DNA of 64,000 nt from JAISGQ01 sp045604965. Its GTDB lineage: Bacteria > Bacillota > Clostridia > Oscillospirales > Acutalibacteraceae. The notes below the pieces were generated by a model. That model did no database searches, was not told the DNA's origin, and saw only the letters and a program-made list of their open reading frames with translations. The stretch lies in contig JAZUPB010000024.1 of assembly GCA_045604965.1 (NCBI GenBank), positions 62,001 to 126,000 on the forward strand, in the 5' to 3' direction. A program made the translations under genes and the position numbers. Shown here piece by piece: positions 35,672 to 44,694 of the stretch (position 1 is its first letter; the number at the start of each line of letters is the position of its first letter).

Positions 35672-36754
35672 CTACATAAAGAAAATAAGTAATGCGATAA
35701 GCACAATTGCCGCCGCACAACCCGCTGCTATAAGCGCAAAGTAAAGCCAGTATTTCTTTTTATCATACGGAAGATCTCCGACAAACTTTCCTGTCTGACC
35801 ATTCATAGCAAAGATATAATTTTTATCCTCCCATTTAGTGTTCAGAAGCCAAACCGGATAAAGTGCATATTTGCACTGGGAATTTGAAAGATTGATCGAG
35901 CTGCTTTCCGGTGTAACACTAACGTATCCGTCGACGGTAGAGCGGAAAGCCTCTTCTGTACTTGTCTTGATACGTTCGTTGGCGCGGTTGATGCTTTCTT
36001 CAGAATCAACATCATAACGATCTGCAAGATAGCCTGCAAGGTATGCAGTCTGGAAATCTACAGCTTCACTAAAATCGTAAGGCTCAAGAGACTCCATTAT
36101 ATCGTCCGCAAATTTGCTTGATCCGTCAACGGGTACGTTTGCATAACCTATCTTTCCTGCTCTGGTAACAGAAAAATAACTTGTTTCTGTATAATTATAA
36201 TTCGCATCAGACCACATATGTGTTCTTGTTGCAAGATATTTGATGTTAGCATCAACGTCGGCATCAAAAAGCCATACAGGAACATAGATACCCTTGATCT
36301 CTTCAATATGATTTTCATCCTTGAATATCTTTGGTACAAGCTTTTTTCCTTCAACATGGCCTTTAAGACCTGCAATGGCATCATCCTTTGTCAATTTAAA
36401 CGGAATGACGTAATCAGGACGCAAGTCACCTTTAAACTGATTTACCATTACAACATTATTATCACAATACGGGCACTGTGTTGCTGCAAGAGTCTCATCG
36501 CCGATAACCTCACCGCCACAGGACTGACATACGAAAACACGCATATTATCTGTTTCAGATGAATCCCATTCCGAAGATGGAACGGTTTCCCATTCCATCT
36601 CCGAATTATTGTCGTTAAGGATATTATCGTGCTCTTTCAATGCCGCAACATCGAGCTCCGAGTCACAGAACGGACATTTCATTGTCTGTTCCTGACTGTT
36701 AAATTCTATTGCACCGCCGCAGGCGGGACATTTATATTGCAGTAACTGAGACAA
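35672..36754 (-). CDS. Zinc-ribbon membrane protein (YdjG-like)
   Basis: A 360-residue protein with two N-terminal zinc ribbons, CPACGGAIEF...CPFCDSEL (about residues 9-32) and CQSCGGEVIG...CPYCDNNV (about 75-100), a long soluble middle with PVWLFDADVDANIKY, and one C-terminal membrane helix (about 337-359). This layout matches B. subtilis YdjG. It lies between an SPFH protein and a TPM protein, the same three families as ydjG-ydjH-ydjI. The soluble face should be cytosolic with the helix at the end. Confidence 0.82.
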   Translation of the reverse strand: MSQLLQYKCPACGGAIEFNSQEQTMKCPFCDSELDVAALKEHDNILNDNNSEMEWETVPSSEWDSSETDNMRVFVCQSCGGEVIGDETLAATQCPYCDNNVVMVNQFKGDLRPDYVIPFKLTKDDAIAGLKGHVEGKKLVPKIFKDENHIEEIKGIYVPVWLFDADVDANIKYLATRTHMWSDANYNYTETSYFSVTRAGKIGYANVPVDGSSKFADDIMESLEPYDFSEAVDFQTAYLAGYLADRYDVDSEESINRANERIKTSTEEAFRSTVDGYVSVTPESSSINLSNSQCKYALYPVWLLNTKWEDKNYIFAMNGQTGKFVGDLPYDKKKYWLYFALIAAGCAAAIVLIALLIFFM

Positions 36755-36788
36755 AATATCATCCTCCTAAAGAATATGTAAGGATAAA

Positions 36789-38108
36789 TTATTTTGCATC
36801 ATTGGAATCAAAAGGATCTCCGCATTCAGGGCAGAACTTTGGAGGATTCTTAGGATCTGCAGGCTCCCAGCCGCACTTGTCACATCTGTAGAGAGGTGCA
36901 CCAGCGGGCTTTGCATTACCGCATTCCATACAGAATTTACCTTTGTTTACTGTTCCGCAGGAGCAAGTCCAGCCTTCTGCCTTTGCTTTTCCGCATTCAA
37001 GGCAGAACTTACCTGTATTGCTTGTTCCGCAGGAGCAAACCCAGGAATCAGCACTCTTAGCTGCAGGAGCAGGCTGTGCAGCAGCCTGCTGAGCCTGCTG
37101 CTGTGCACCCATCTGATAAAGATTCTGAGCATTGATTCCGCCTGCCTGCTGTGCAAAGCCCATACCCATAAATCCGGTCATAGCGCCTGCTTCATTTCCG
37201 GCTGCAGTTTTCATTGCATCAGCCTGTGCACCTGCAAGTGTTGCTGCTGCCATAGTAGGATCTTTGAGCATTGCAGCACGCTGTGCCTGCTTGATGAGTT
37301 CTGCATCTTCCTCGGGCAGGGTGATTGGGTTCATAGCAATGGATACAACTGCAAGACCGCGAAGCTCTCCCCACTTCTTTGTAAGAGCTTCGTTCATTGC
37401 CTGAGAAAGCTCCTCTGCGTGTGCAGGAAGTGCATTGGGACGGATTTCCAGTTCAGAAATCTTTGCAAATGCAGGCTGGAGAGCACTGATAAACTCAGTC
37501 TTGAGCTGGTTGTCTATTTCTTCTCTTGAATAATTCTGGGTAACATTTCCGCATACATTGGTATAGAAAAGAATCGGGTCAACAATCTTATAGGAATAAA
37601 GACCGTTGCAGCGAACGGAAACATCGATATCGAGATTGATATTTCTGTCAACAACGCGGAAAGGAATCGGATTTGCAGTGCCGAATTTATTATCAATAAT
37701 TTCTTTGATATTGAAATAATAAACACGCTGATCTACACCAGTGTCGCCGCCGTAGGTGAAACGCTTGCCTATCTGCTTGAATGTATCAATGATACCCTTT
37801 CCAAGCTTACCTGTAAAAATACTGGGAGCAATTGTATTGTCATATGTAAATTCGCCGGGTTCAGCGCAAACCTCAACAACCTTGCCCTGCTCAACAATGA
37901 TCATACACTGTCCATCAGCAACAGCAATGCCTGATCCGTTAGAAATTACATTGTCGTGACCCTTGGTATTGGACGAACGGCCGGATATCTGCTTCTGGCC
38001 TCTGCAAACAAGTATATCCTTCGGAATTGAATCACAATAGAAAAATTCTTTCCACTGATCTGCTAAAGTTCCTCCAAGTGCACCAAGTGCTGCTTTAATT
38101 AATCCCAT
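36789..38108 (-). CDS. SPFH-domain protein with C-terminal zinc ribbons (YdjI-like)
   Basis: A 439-residue protein. The N-terminal MGLIKAALGALGGTLADQWKE start and the SPFH core (about 30-290) match the YdjI/virion-core-like family; a linker rich in Ala, Gln and Met (about 300-360) precedes three zinc ribbons: WVCSCGTSNTGKFCLECG, WTCSCGTVNKGKFCMECG and YRCDKCGWEPAD...FCPECG. The ATG at 38108 has AGAGGGA upstream and removes a weak 12-residue extension. It heads the operon with the YdjG- and YdjH-like genes. In B. subtilis this set links PspA to the membrane; no pspA lies here. Confidence 0.87.
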   Translation of the reverse strand: MGLIKAALGALGGTLADQWKEFFYCDSIPKDILVCRGQKQISGRSSNTKGHDNVISNGSGIAVADGQCMIIVEQGKVVEVCAEPGEFTYDNTIAPSIFTGKLGKGIIDTFKQIGKRFTYGGDTGVDQRVYYFNIKEIIDNKFGTANPIPFRVVDRNINLDIDVSVRCNGLYSYKIVDPILFYTNVCGNVTQNYSREEIDNQLKTEFISALQPAFAKISELEIRPNALPAHAEELSQAMNEALTKKWGELRGLAVVSIAMNPITLPEEDAELIKQAQRAAMLKDPTMAAATLAGAQADAMKTAAGNEAGAMTGFMGMGFAQQAGGINAQNLYQMGAQQQAQQAAAQPAPAAKSADSWVCSCGTSNTGKFCLECGKAKAEGWTCSCGTVNKGKFCMECGNAKPAGAPLYRCDKCGWEPADPKNPPKFCPECGDPFDSNDAK

Positions 38109-38229
38109 AAAAATCCCTCTCTTTTTTATAATTTGCATATACATTGATATGCTTATTGTATTTAATATATCACATTAATTACACACAAACAATAATTTTT
38201 TGTAAATTTATTGGTTTAACACGATAAAA

Positions 38230-38256
38230 ATAAGCACCGCATTCTGCGGTGCTTAT
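38230..38256 (-). terminator. Terminator after purD
   Basis: A perfect 12-bp stem (38230-38241 with 38245-38256), 3-base loop, followed on the minus strand by TTTTTA. It ends the purine operon. Confidence 0.85.
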
Positions 38257-38259
38257 AAA

Positions 38260-39531
38260 CTATGCTTTATATGCTTTACCGATATCAGTTCTATAATGCG
38301 CACCCTCAAAAGAAATACGTTTTACAGCTGCGTAAGCCTTATCAAGAGCTTCGTCGAGAGTATCGGCATTTGCAGTAACACCCAGAACACGACCGCCATT
38401 AGTAACAAAGCTGTTTTCCTTTATTGCTGATCCTGCGTGATAGACAACAGCACCGTCTACCTGACCGTCAGCATCCAGTCCATTTATTACAATGCCCTTA
38501 GGATAAGACTGAGGATAGCCCCCTGATGCCATTATTACACAGGCACAGGCACCGTCTTTCCATTTGATATCCAATTCAGAAAGACGCTCATCGATAACTG
38601 CATCGATAATGTCAGCAAGGTCTGTATCAAGCATTGGAAGAACAACCTGTGTTTCGGGATCGCCGAAACGGCAGTTATATTCGATTACTTTCGGGCCGTT
38701 AGGAGTAAGCATAAGACCAAAATAAAGACAACCTTTAAATGCTCTTCCCTCTTTTTTCATATTCTGAACAGTAGGGATAAAGATTTCTTCCATGCATCGT
38801 TTTGCTGACTCTTCAGAATACCAGGGATTAGGTGAAATGGTTCCCATACCGCCTGTATTCAATCCTTTGTTTCCGTCAAACACACGCTTGTGGTCCATAG
38901 ATGAAATCATAGGACAAACTGTTTCTCCATCGGTAAATGCAAGAACAGAAACCTCCGGACCTGTCAGAAACTCTTCTATAACAATACTGTTGCCTGAAGC
39001 ACCGAAAACCTTGTCTTCCATAATGGATGAAACAGCATTCATAGCCTGCTCTTCATTTTCCGCGATAATAACGCCTTTTCCGAGTGCCAAGCCATCCGCC
39101 TTTACAACAATCGGATATGTGTTTTTCTCTTTTATGTATGAAACTGCCTCATCTGCATTGGAGAAGACTTCGTATTCTGCACTGGGAATACCGTTTCTTT
39201 TCATAAAATCTTTTGAGAAAACCTTGCTTCCCTCAATTATTGCAGCTGCCTTATTTGGTCCGAATGCACGAATACCGTTATCGTTAAGTGCATCGACCAT
39301 ACCCATTACAAGCGGATCGTCAGGAGCTACAAAAACACAGTCAACACAAAGTTCCTTAGCAAGAGCCACTACGCCTTCAATATCAGTTGCACCGACTTTG
39401 AAGCATTCGGCATCTTTGCTTATACCGCCGTTGCCCGGTGTACAATAAATCTTATCTATTCTCGGGCTTTCCTTAAGCTTACGAATTATCGCATGCTCTC
39501 TTCCGCCCGCACCAACAACAAGTATATTCAT
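38260..39531 (-). CDS. purD: Phosphoribosylamine-glycine ligase
   Basis: ATP-grasp enzyme joining glycine to phosphoribosylamine in purine synthesis. The 423-residue product has the N-terminal MNILVVGAGGREHAI, the ATP-grasp signature KADGLALGKGVIIA and the downstream VEYNCRFGDPETQVVLP. GAGGTAA points to ATG 39531. It lies 11 bases after purH, last in purE-M-N-H-D. Confidence 0.97.
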   Translation of the reverse strand: MNILVVGAGGREHAIIRKLKESPRIDKIYCTPGNGGISKDAECFKVGATDIEGVVALAKELCVDCVFVAPDDPLVMGMVDALNDNGIRAFGPNKAAAIIEGSKVFSKDFMKRNGIPSAEYEVFSNADEAVSYIKEKNTYPIVVKADGLALGKGVIIAENEEQAMNAVSSIMEDKVFGASGNSIVIEEFLTGPEVSVLAFTDGETVCPMISSMDHKRVFDGNKGLNTGGMGTISPNPWYSEESAKRCMEEIFIPTVQNMKKEGRAFKGCLYFGLMLTPNGPKVIEYNCRFGDPETQVVLPMLDTDLADIIDAVIDERLSELDIKWKDGACACVIMASGGYPQSYPKGIVINGLDADGQVDGAVVYHAGSAIKENSFVTNGGRVLGVTANADTLDEALDKAYAAVKRISFEGAHYRTDIGKAYKA

Positions 39532-39542
39532 CAAATTACCTC

Positions 39543-41096
39543 TTAGTGCTTGAAATGACGCATACCGGTAAATACCATTGCAATACCGTACTTGTCACAA
39601 GCTTCAATGGACTCCTGATCTTTTACGGAACCGCCCGGCTGAATGATTGCGGTAATACCTGCCTTTGCAGCAGCCTCTACGCAGTCAGGGAACGGGAAGA
39701 ATGCATCACTGCCCATAACAGAACCGTTTGCTCTGTCACCTGCATACTTGATTGCGAGTTCAAGTGCAGTAATTCTGTTTGTCTGTCCGGGACCAACGCC
39801 GACTGTACCATTGTTTGCAACAAGGCAGATGCCGTTGGATTTTACGTGCTTGACGACCTTCCAAGCAAAGCGGAGCTGCTCCATTTCATCAGCAGTAGGC
39901 TGACGCTTGGTAACAACCTTAAGATCCTCTTCATTCATAAGCTCTGTATCAAGCTGCTGAACAAGAAGACCTCCTGCAACCTTTTTCATATCGAGCATAG
40001 TGCTGTCATTTGCCTTTGCAACATCAGGAAGCTCAAGAAGACGAATGTTCTTCTTTACGGTAAGAATTTCAAGTGCCTTCTCAGTAAAGGAAGGAGCTAT
40101 TATTATTTCAAGGAAAATCTTAGCAAGCTCAGTTGCTGTATCCTCATCGACCTCACGGTTAAGAGCAACGATACCACCGAAAATAGAAACAGGATCGCTG
40201 TTGTATGCGTTCATATATGCCTCATAAAGAGTCTTGCCTGTACCGACACCGCAGGGATTAGCGTGCTTTACTGCAACTGCACAGGGAATTTCTGTTCCAA
40301 ATTCCTTAAGAACATCCAGTGCACCGTTTGCATCGTTTATATTGTTGTAGGAAAGCTCCTTGCCGTGAAGCTGCTTTGCTGCATCGAGACAGTTGGTACG
40401 GTTACCGATTTCACGATAAAATGCAGCAGCCTGATGAGGATTCTCACCGTAACGCATTTCCTGAACCTTTTCATAGGTTCTTGTAAATGTCTGGGTAAAG
40501 GGAGATTCTCCTCTTGCTTCTCTGAGATAATTGTTAATAAGAGCATCGTACTGTGCGGTATGCTCAAATACTTTACCTGCAAGACGGAATTTGGTATCTC
40601 TGCCTACTTCGCCCTTTGCCTCAAGTTCAGAAGCAACCGTCTCGTAATCAGCAGGGTCAACAACAACAGCTACATCCTGCCAGTTCTTTGCAGCAGCTCT
40701 GATCATTGTGGGACCGCCGATGTCAATGTTTTCAATAGCTTCTTCAAGAGATACAGCGGGCTGCTTGAGAATAGTAGCCTTAAAGGGATAAAGGTTAATT
40801 GCAACGACATCAATGGGAGTAACACCGAGTTCTTCGATCTGCTTCATATGCTCGGGATTGGAACGCATTGCAAGAACTCCTGCGTGAATCATAGGATGGA
40901 GAGTCTTAACTCTGCCGTCCAAACATTCGGGGAATCCTGTTATATCGGAAACCTCAGTTACAGGAATGCCTTCTGCAGCGATTGCCTTTGCAGTTCCGCC
41001 TGTTGAAACTACTTCATAACCGAGTGCTGCAAGTCTTTTTGCAAAATCAACGCAGCCGGTCTTATCAGAAACACTGATCAATGCTCTCTTCTTCAT
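39543..41096 (-). CDS. purH: Bifunctional AICAR transformylase/IMP cyclohydrolase
   Basis: Last two steps of IMP synthesis. The 517-residue product contains the N-terminal IMP cyclohydrolase domain (RALISVSDKTGCVDFAK, STGGTAKAI, VDVVAINLYPF) and the C-terminal AICAR transformylase domain with NPCGVGTG and PGGSVKDQESI. Order and length match bacterial PurH. It follows purN by 15 bases. Confidence 0.98.
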   Translation of the reverse strand: MKKRALISVSDKTGCVDFAKRLAALGYEVVSTGGTAKAIAAEGIPVTEVSDITGFPECLDGRVKTLHPMIHAGVLAMRSNPEHMKQIEELGVTPIDVVAINLYPFKATILKQPAVSLEEAIENIDIGGPTMIRAAAKNWQDVAVVVDPADYETVASELEAKGEVGRDTKFRLAGKVFEHTAQYDALINNYLREARGESPFTQTFTRTYEKVQEMRYGENPHQAAAFYREIGNRTNCLDAAKQLHGKELSYNNINDANGALDVLKEFGTEIPCAVAVKHANPCGVGTGKTLYEAYMNAYNSDPVSIFGGIVALNREVDEDTATELAKIFLEIIIAPSFTEKALEILTVKKNIRLLELPDVAKANDSTMLDMKKVAGGLLVQQLDTELMNEEDLKVVTKRQPTADEMEQLRFAWKVVKHVKSNGICLVANNGTVGVGPGQTNRITALELAIKYAGDRANGSVMGSDAFFPFPDCVEAAAKAGITAIIQPGGSVKDQESIEACDKYGIAMVFTGMRHFKH

Positions 41097-41111
41097 TTTC
41101 TGTATCTCCTT

Positions 41112-41726
41112 TTAAATTATTGTGACAATATTATTTTCAACTTTTAACTTTCCTTCGCAAAACATTCTTACAGCTTTTGGGAGTAAAATCCACTCGGCCT
41201 GTTCCATTACACGTTTCTGCAGAGTTTCCGGTGTGTCATCAGGTTCAATATCAACTGCTTTTTGGAAAATAATTGCTCCTCCATCCGGAATTTCATTTAC
41301 AAAATGAACAGTAGCACCTGTCACCTTTACTCCGTATGATAATGCCGCTTCATGAACTTTCAGACCGTAAAAACCTTTTCCGCAGAACGAAGGAATAAGC
41401 GCAGGATGTACATTTATTATCTTATTGCTGTATTTATCCGTTATACGCTGACCGAGAATACTTAAAAATCCTGCAAGAACAATGAGATCAGGATTATAAC
41501 TTTCAAGTGTTTCAAGAAGAATATCTTCGTAACGTTCTTTTAATTCTTTTCTTGAAACAACAGCAGTGGAAATAGAGTTTATGTTTGCTCTTTCAAGTGC
41601 ATACACATCCGGCTTGCTGGAAACAACTGCAACAATCTCTCCGCAACCCAATTCGCCGCGCTTCTGTGCGTCAATAAGAGCTTGGAGATTTGTTCCACCG
41701 CCTGATACAAGAACAACTATTCTCAT
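41112..41726 (-). CDS. purN: Phosphoribosylglycinamide formyltransferase
   Basis: Formyl-THF-dependent GAR transformylase. The 204-residue product has VSGGGTNLQALID, the catalytic region LAGFLSIL and INVHPALIPSFCGKGFYG with the catalytic His, and TGATVHFVNEIPDGG. It overlaps the purM stop by 4 bases, suggesting coupling. Confidence 0.97.
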   Translation of the reverse strand: MRIVVLVSGGGTNLQALIDAQKRGELGCGEIVAVVSSKPDVYALERANINSISTAVVSRKELKERYEDILLETLESYNPDLIVLAGFLSILGQRITDKYSNKIINVHPALIPSFCGKGFYGLKVHEAALSYGVKVTGATVHFVNEIPDGGAIIFQKAVDIEPDDTPETLQKRVMEQAEWILLPKAVRMFCEGKLKVENNIVTII

Positions 41727-42757
41727 AACATCTCTACCCTGCGTTCGCCTTCTGCTACCTCACCGATAACATACGCATTTTCGCCGTTTTCCTTAAGTAC
41801 TGCAATGGTTTTATCTGCATCCTCAGGAGCAACTGCAACAACAAGTCCAACACCCATATTAAATGTATTGAACATATCGTGATCATCAACTCTGCCAATG
41901 CTCTGAAGGATCTTGAATATCGGCAGAACATCTACACTGCTCTGCTGCACCTTTGCACACTGACCCTCAGAAAGCATTCTGGGAATGTTCTCATAGAATC
42001 CGCCGCCGGTTATATTTGATATGCCGTGAACATTGACCTTTGAAATAAGATCAAGAACAGGCTTAACATACATTCTTGTAGGCTCAAGGAGTTCCTCTCC
42101 GAGAGGTCTGCCAATGTCATCAATAACAAGTCTCAGCTTTTCTTCATTTACACGAAGAATATGTCTTACAAGAGAATAGCCGTTACTGTGAAGACCCGAT
42201 GATGCTACACCAATAAGTACATCTCCGTGAGCAATTTTACTCGAGTCAATAAGTTTTTCCTTATCACCAAGACCTACACAGAAACCCGCAAGATCATACT
42301 CATCAACGGGGTAAAAACCGGGCATCTCTGCAGTTTCACCGCCGATAAGAGCACAACCTGCTCTTACACATCCTTCTGCAACACCGCCAACGATTTCTGC
42401 TACACGTTCGGGATAATTCTTACCCACTGCAAGGTAATCAAGGAAAAATAACGGCTGCGCACCGCTGCACGCAACATCATTAGCGCACATTGCAACACAA
42501 TCGATTCCTATTGTATCGTGCTTGTTCATAAGAAATGCAATTTTTAGCTTTGTGCCGACACCATCTGTACCGGAAACAAGAACGGGCTCTTTCATGCCTG
42601 TGAAATCTGGTGCAAAAAGACCGCCGAAGCCGCCTATTCCGGAAAGAACACCGGGAGTTCTGGTTCTTTCAACGTGACGCTTCATAAGCTCTACCGCTTT
42701 ATAACCGGCAGTTACGTCAACGCCTGCATCCTTATAGCTGTTGCTGAAACTATCCAT
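41723..42757 (-). CDS. purM: Phosphoribosylformylglycinamidine cyclo-ligase (AIR synthetase)
   Basis: ATP-dependent ring closure in purine synthesis. The 344-residue product shows the N-terminal YKDAGVDVTAGYKAVE, DGVGTKLKIAF, GIDCVAMCANDVACSGAQPLFF and SSGLHSNGYSLVR motifs typical of AIR synthetase. It follows purE by about 43 bases and overlaps purN. Confidence 0.97.
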   Translation of the reverse strand: MDSFSNSYKDAGVDVTAGYKAVELMKRHVERTRTPGVLSGIGGFGGLFAPDFTGMKEPVLVSGTDGVGTKLKIAFLMNKHDTIGIDCVAMCANDVACSGAQPLFFLDYLAVGKNYPERVAEIVGGVAEGCVRAGCALIGGETAEMPGFYPVDEYDLAGFCVGLGDKEKLIDSSKIAHGDVLIGVASSGLHSNGYSLVRHILRVNEEKLRLVIDDIGRPLGEELLEPTRMYVKPVLDLISKVNVHGISNITGGGFYENIPRMLSEGQCAKVQQSSVDVLPIFKILQSIGRVDDHDMFNTFNMGVGLVVAVAPEDADKTIAVLKENGENAYVIGEVAEGERRVEML

Positions 42758-42800
42758 AGCTTTTGACCTCCAAATATTGTTACGCTAATGCGTTTTTCTA

Positions 42801-43304
42801 CTAAAGTTCTGCAATTTTTAACTGGAGCTGTGCGTCCTTCTTTTCGACACCTGCTGCCATATCTACTTTCATCTGTGCAAGCTTTTCCTCAAGAGATGAA
42901 TCTGCTATTGCAAGCATCTGTATCGCAAGGAGAGCAGCATTTCCTGCGCCGTCAATAGCAACTGTTGCGACAGGGATTCCCTGAGGCATCTGAACAGTAG
43001 CGAGAAGTGCATCAAGACCGTCAAGTGTTGAAGACTTGACAGGAATACCGATTACAGGAAGGGTTGTATTTGCAGCAATTGCTCCTGCAAGATGAGCTGC
43101 CTTGCCTGCAGCTGCAATTATTACGCCAAAACCGTTTTCTCTTGCCTTTGAGGCAAATTCTGCAGCTGCCTCAGGAGTTCTGTGAGCAGACATAACACGT
43201 GCTTCAACCTCGATTCCAAACTGACGAAGAGTTGTAATCGCAGGCGCAACAACCGGCAGATCACTGTCGCTGCCCATAATAACCGCAACCTTATACTGAG
43301 ACAT
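42801..43304 (-). CDS. purE: N5-carboxyaminoimidazole ribonucleotide mutase
   Basis: Class I PurE, rearranging N5-CAIR to CAIR. The 167-residue product has VIMGSDSDLPV, the catalytic SAHRTPEAA and AGKAAHLAGAIAA with SSTLDGLDALL. AGGAG lies 9 bases before ATG 43304; a GTG at 43310 sits only 3 bases from it. It is the first gene of the purine cluster; a promoter is at 43343-43371. Confidence 0.97.
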   Translation of the reverse strand: MSQYKVAVIMGSDSDLPVVAPAITTLRQFGIEVEARVMSAHRTPEAAAEFASKARENGFGVIIAAAGKAAHLAGAIAANTTLPVIGIPVKSSTLDGLDALLATVQMPQGIPVATVAIDGAGNAALLAIQMLAIADSSLEEKLAQMKVDMAAGVEKKDAQLQLKIAEL

Positions 43305-43342
43305 TAACACACACTCCTAATAATTGTTTAATATTTATTTAT

Positions 43343-43371
43343 ATTTTAAATGTATATGTAAATAAATGCAA
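43343..43371 (-). promoter_or_regulatory. Sigma-A promoter of the pur operon
   Basis: On the minus strand: TTGCAT (43366-43371), 17 bases, TAAAAT (43343-43348). Just upstream lies CGAACAAAA, part of a PurBox-like sequence, so PurR control is possible but the match is partial. Confidence 0.6.
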
Positions 43372-43444
43372 GCGAACAAAAGAAATTCGTGCATATTTAG
43401 ATAACTGCCAGCATCAAAATACAATATTTTGTATATATACACAA

Positions 43445-43481
43445 AGATAAGCGGAAACTAACCTACAGTTTCCGCTTATCT
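43445..43481 (-). terminator. Terminator after pfkA
   Basis: A perfect 15-bp stem (43445-43459 with 43467-43481) and 7-base loop just after the pfkA stop; a modest T-rich tail follows on the minus strand. It closes the hprK-pfkA unit. Confidence 0.8.
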
Positions 43482-43484
43482 GAT

Positions 43485-44585
43485 TTATTTAGATACAACT
43501 TTTGATATTTTAAGGAGATCAAGATCAAGAGTTTTCTTCATTGCAAGAGCTTCTTCAATATCGTAATCAACAACTTTATTATTTTTAATTGCAACAACCT
43601 TGCTCTTACAGCCTTCTGCAATAAGTTCAACTGCTCTATATCCGAGCTGAGATGCAGTTACTCTATCGTGTACAGTGGGAGAACCACCGCGCTGAACGTG
43701 ACCAAGTATTGTTGCGCGAGCCTCAATGTTTGTTCTTTCCTCAATGTATTTTGCTATATTCTCAACGCCGCCAAGTTCAGGATGATCGAAGCAGACACCT
43801 TCGGCAACAATAATGATAAAATGCTGCTTACCGGTTGCACGAGTTTCATTTATAGGCTTAATAACATCTCTTTCAAGATCAATATCAGCCTCAGGGACAA
43901 GAACTGCTGTTGCACCGCAGGCAATACCTGTATAAACAGCAATATAACCTGCATGTCTGCCCATAACCTCGACAACACTGCATCTGTCGTGTGATTCAGC
44001 TGTGTCTCTGAGGTTGTCGATCATTCTCATTGCGGTGTTGCAGGAAGTATCAAATCCGATTGTATATTCGCTGCAAGCTATATCATTATCTATTGTTCCG
44101 GGGATACCAACGCAGGAAATACCTTTTCTGGAAAGATCAAGAGCACCTCTGAAGGAACCGTCGCCGCCAATTACAACAAGACCTTTGATGCCAAGCTTTT
44201 CACAGTTTGCAGCAGCTTTTTCAACGCCTTCAGGAGTATTGTACTCAGGGCTTCTTGCAGTGCAGAGCATAGTACCGCCGTGCTGAATAATATCGGAAAC
44301 ACTTCTCAGATCCATCAGCTTATAGTCAACGCCTTCTACACAATTAAGAAGACCGTTATAACCTCTGTAAAAACCAATTACTTCAAATCCAGCATTGATG
44401 CCTGAACGAACAACAGCTCTTACTGCTGCATTCATTCCGGGTGCGTCACCGCCGCTGGTAAGAATAGCAATTCTGTCTTTTTTTACATTTTCCACCTTTT
44501 TCTCCTCCGCTTCTGCATTTATATCCTTTACCTCAATATCTTTTACCTGAGCCGCAGTTTCTGCCTTTTTCTTTCTTCCAAACAC
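43485..44585 (-). CDS. pfkA: ATP-dependent 6-phosphofructokinase
   Basis: Glycolytic phosphofructokinase. From residue 38 it follows PfkA (RIAILTSGGDAPGMNAAVRAV, VGIPGTIDNDI with catalytic Asp, MGRHAGYIA, LGHVQRGGSP). The first 37 residues are an unusual charged extension beginning FGRKKKAETAAQ. The frame begins with GTG 44585 (SD GGGAG about 10 bases away). A second GTG at 44495 has GGAGGAG 5-6 bases upstream and would give a normal-length enzyme beginning ENVKKDRIAILTS, so two products are possible. It ends the hprK-dnaE unit. Confidence 0.95.
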   Translation of the reverse strand: MFGRKKKAETAAQVKDIEVKDINAEAEEKKVENVKKDRIAILTSGGDAPGMNAAVRAVVRSGINAGFEVIGFYRGYNGLLNCVEGVDYKLMDLRSVSDIIQHGGTMLCTARSPEYNTPEGVEKAAANCEKLGIKGLVVIGGDGSFRGALDLSRKGISCVGIPGTIDNDIACSEYTIGFDTSCNTAMRMIDNLRDTAESHDRCSVVEVMGRHAGYIAVYTGIACGATAVLVPEADIDLERDVIKPINETRATGKQHFIIIVAEGVCFDHPELGGVENIAKYIEERTNIEARATILGHVQRGGSPTVHDRVTASQLGYRAVELIAEGCKSKVVAIKNNKVVDYDIEEALAMKKTLDLDLLKISKVVSK

Positions 44586-44694
44586 AGTAAACTACTCTCC
44601 CTTCGTTTAGTTTATCACGATTTAAAGTGATTATATATCTTTTTAATTTATTTTACAAGAATCTGTTGTTTATAATTTGTCAAAAATTATATTT

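Noticed and set aside
39546..41006. Long open frame (about 486 codons) opposite purH
   Set aside because: Same reason; purH motifs are complete on the minus strand and no SD precedes the antisense frame.
43419..43434. Inverted repeat ATACAA-tatt-TTGTAT upstream of the pur promoter, resembling the xer palindrome half-site
   Set aside because: Arms of only 6 bases in AT-rich DNA; similarity to the xer operator is probably chance.
43305..43480. Purine or ZTP riboswitch before purE
   Set aside because: No conserved riboswitch core sequences were recognised in this AT-rich leader.
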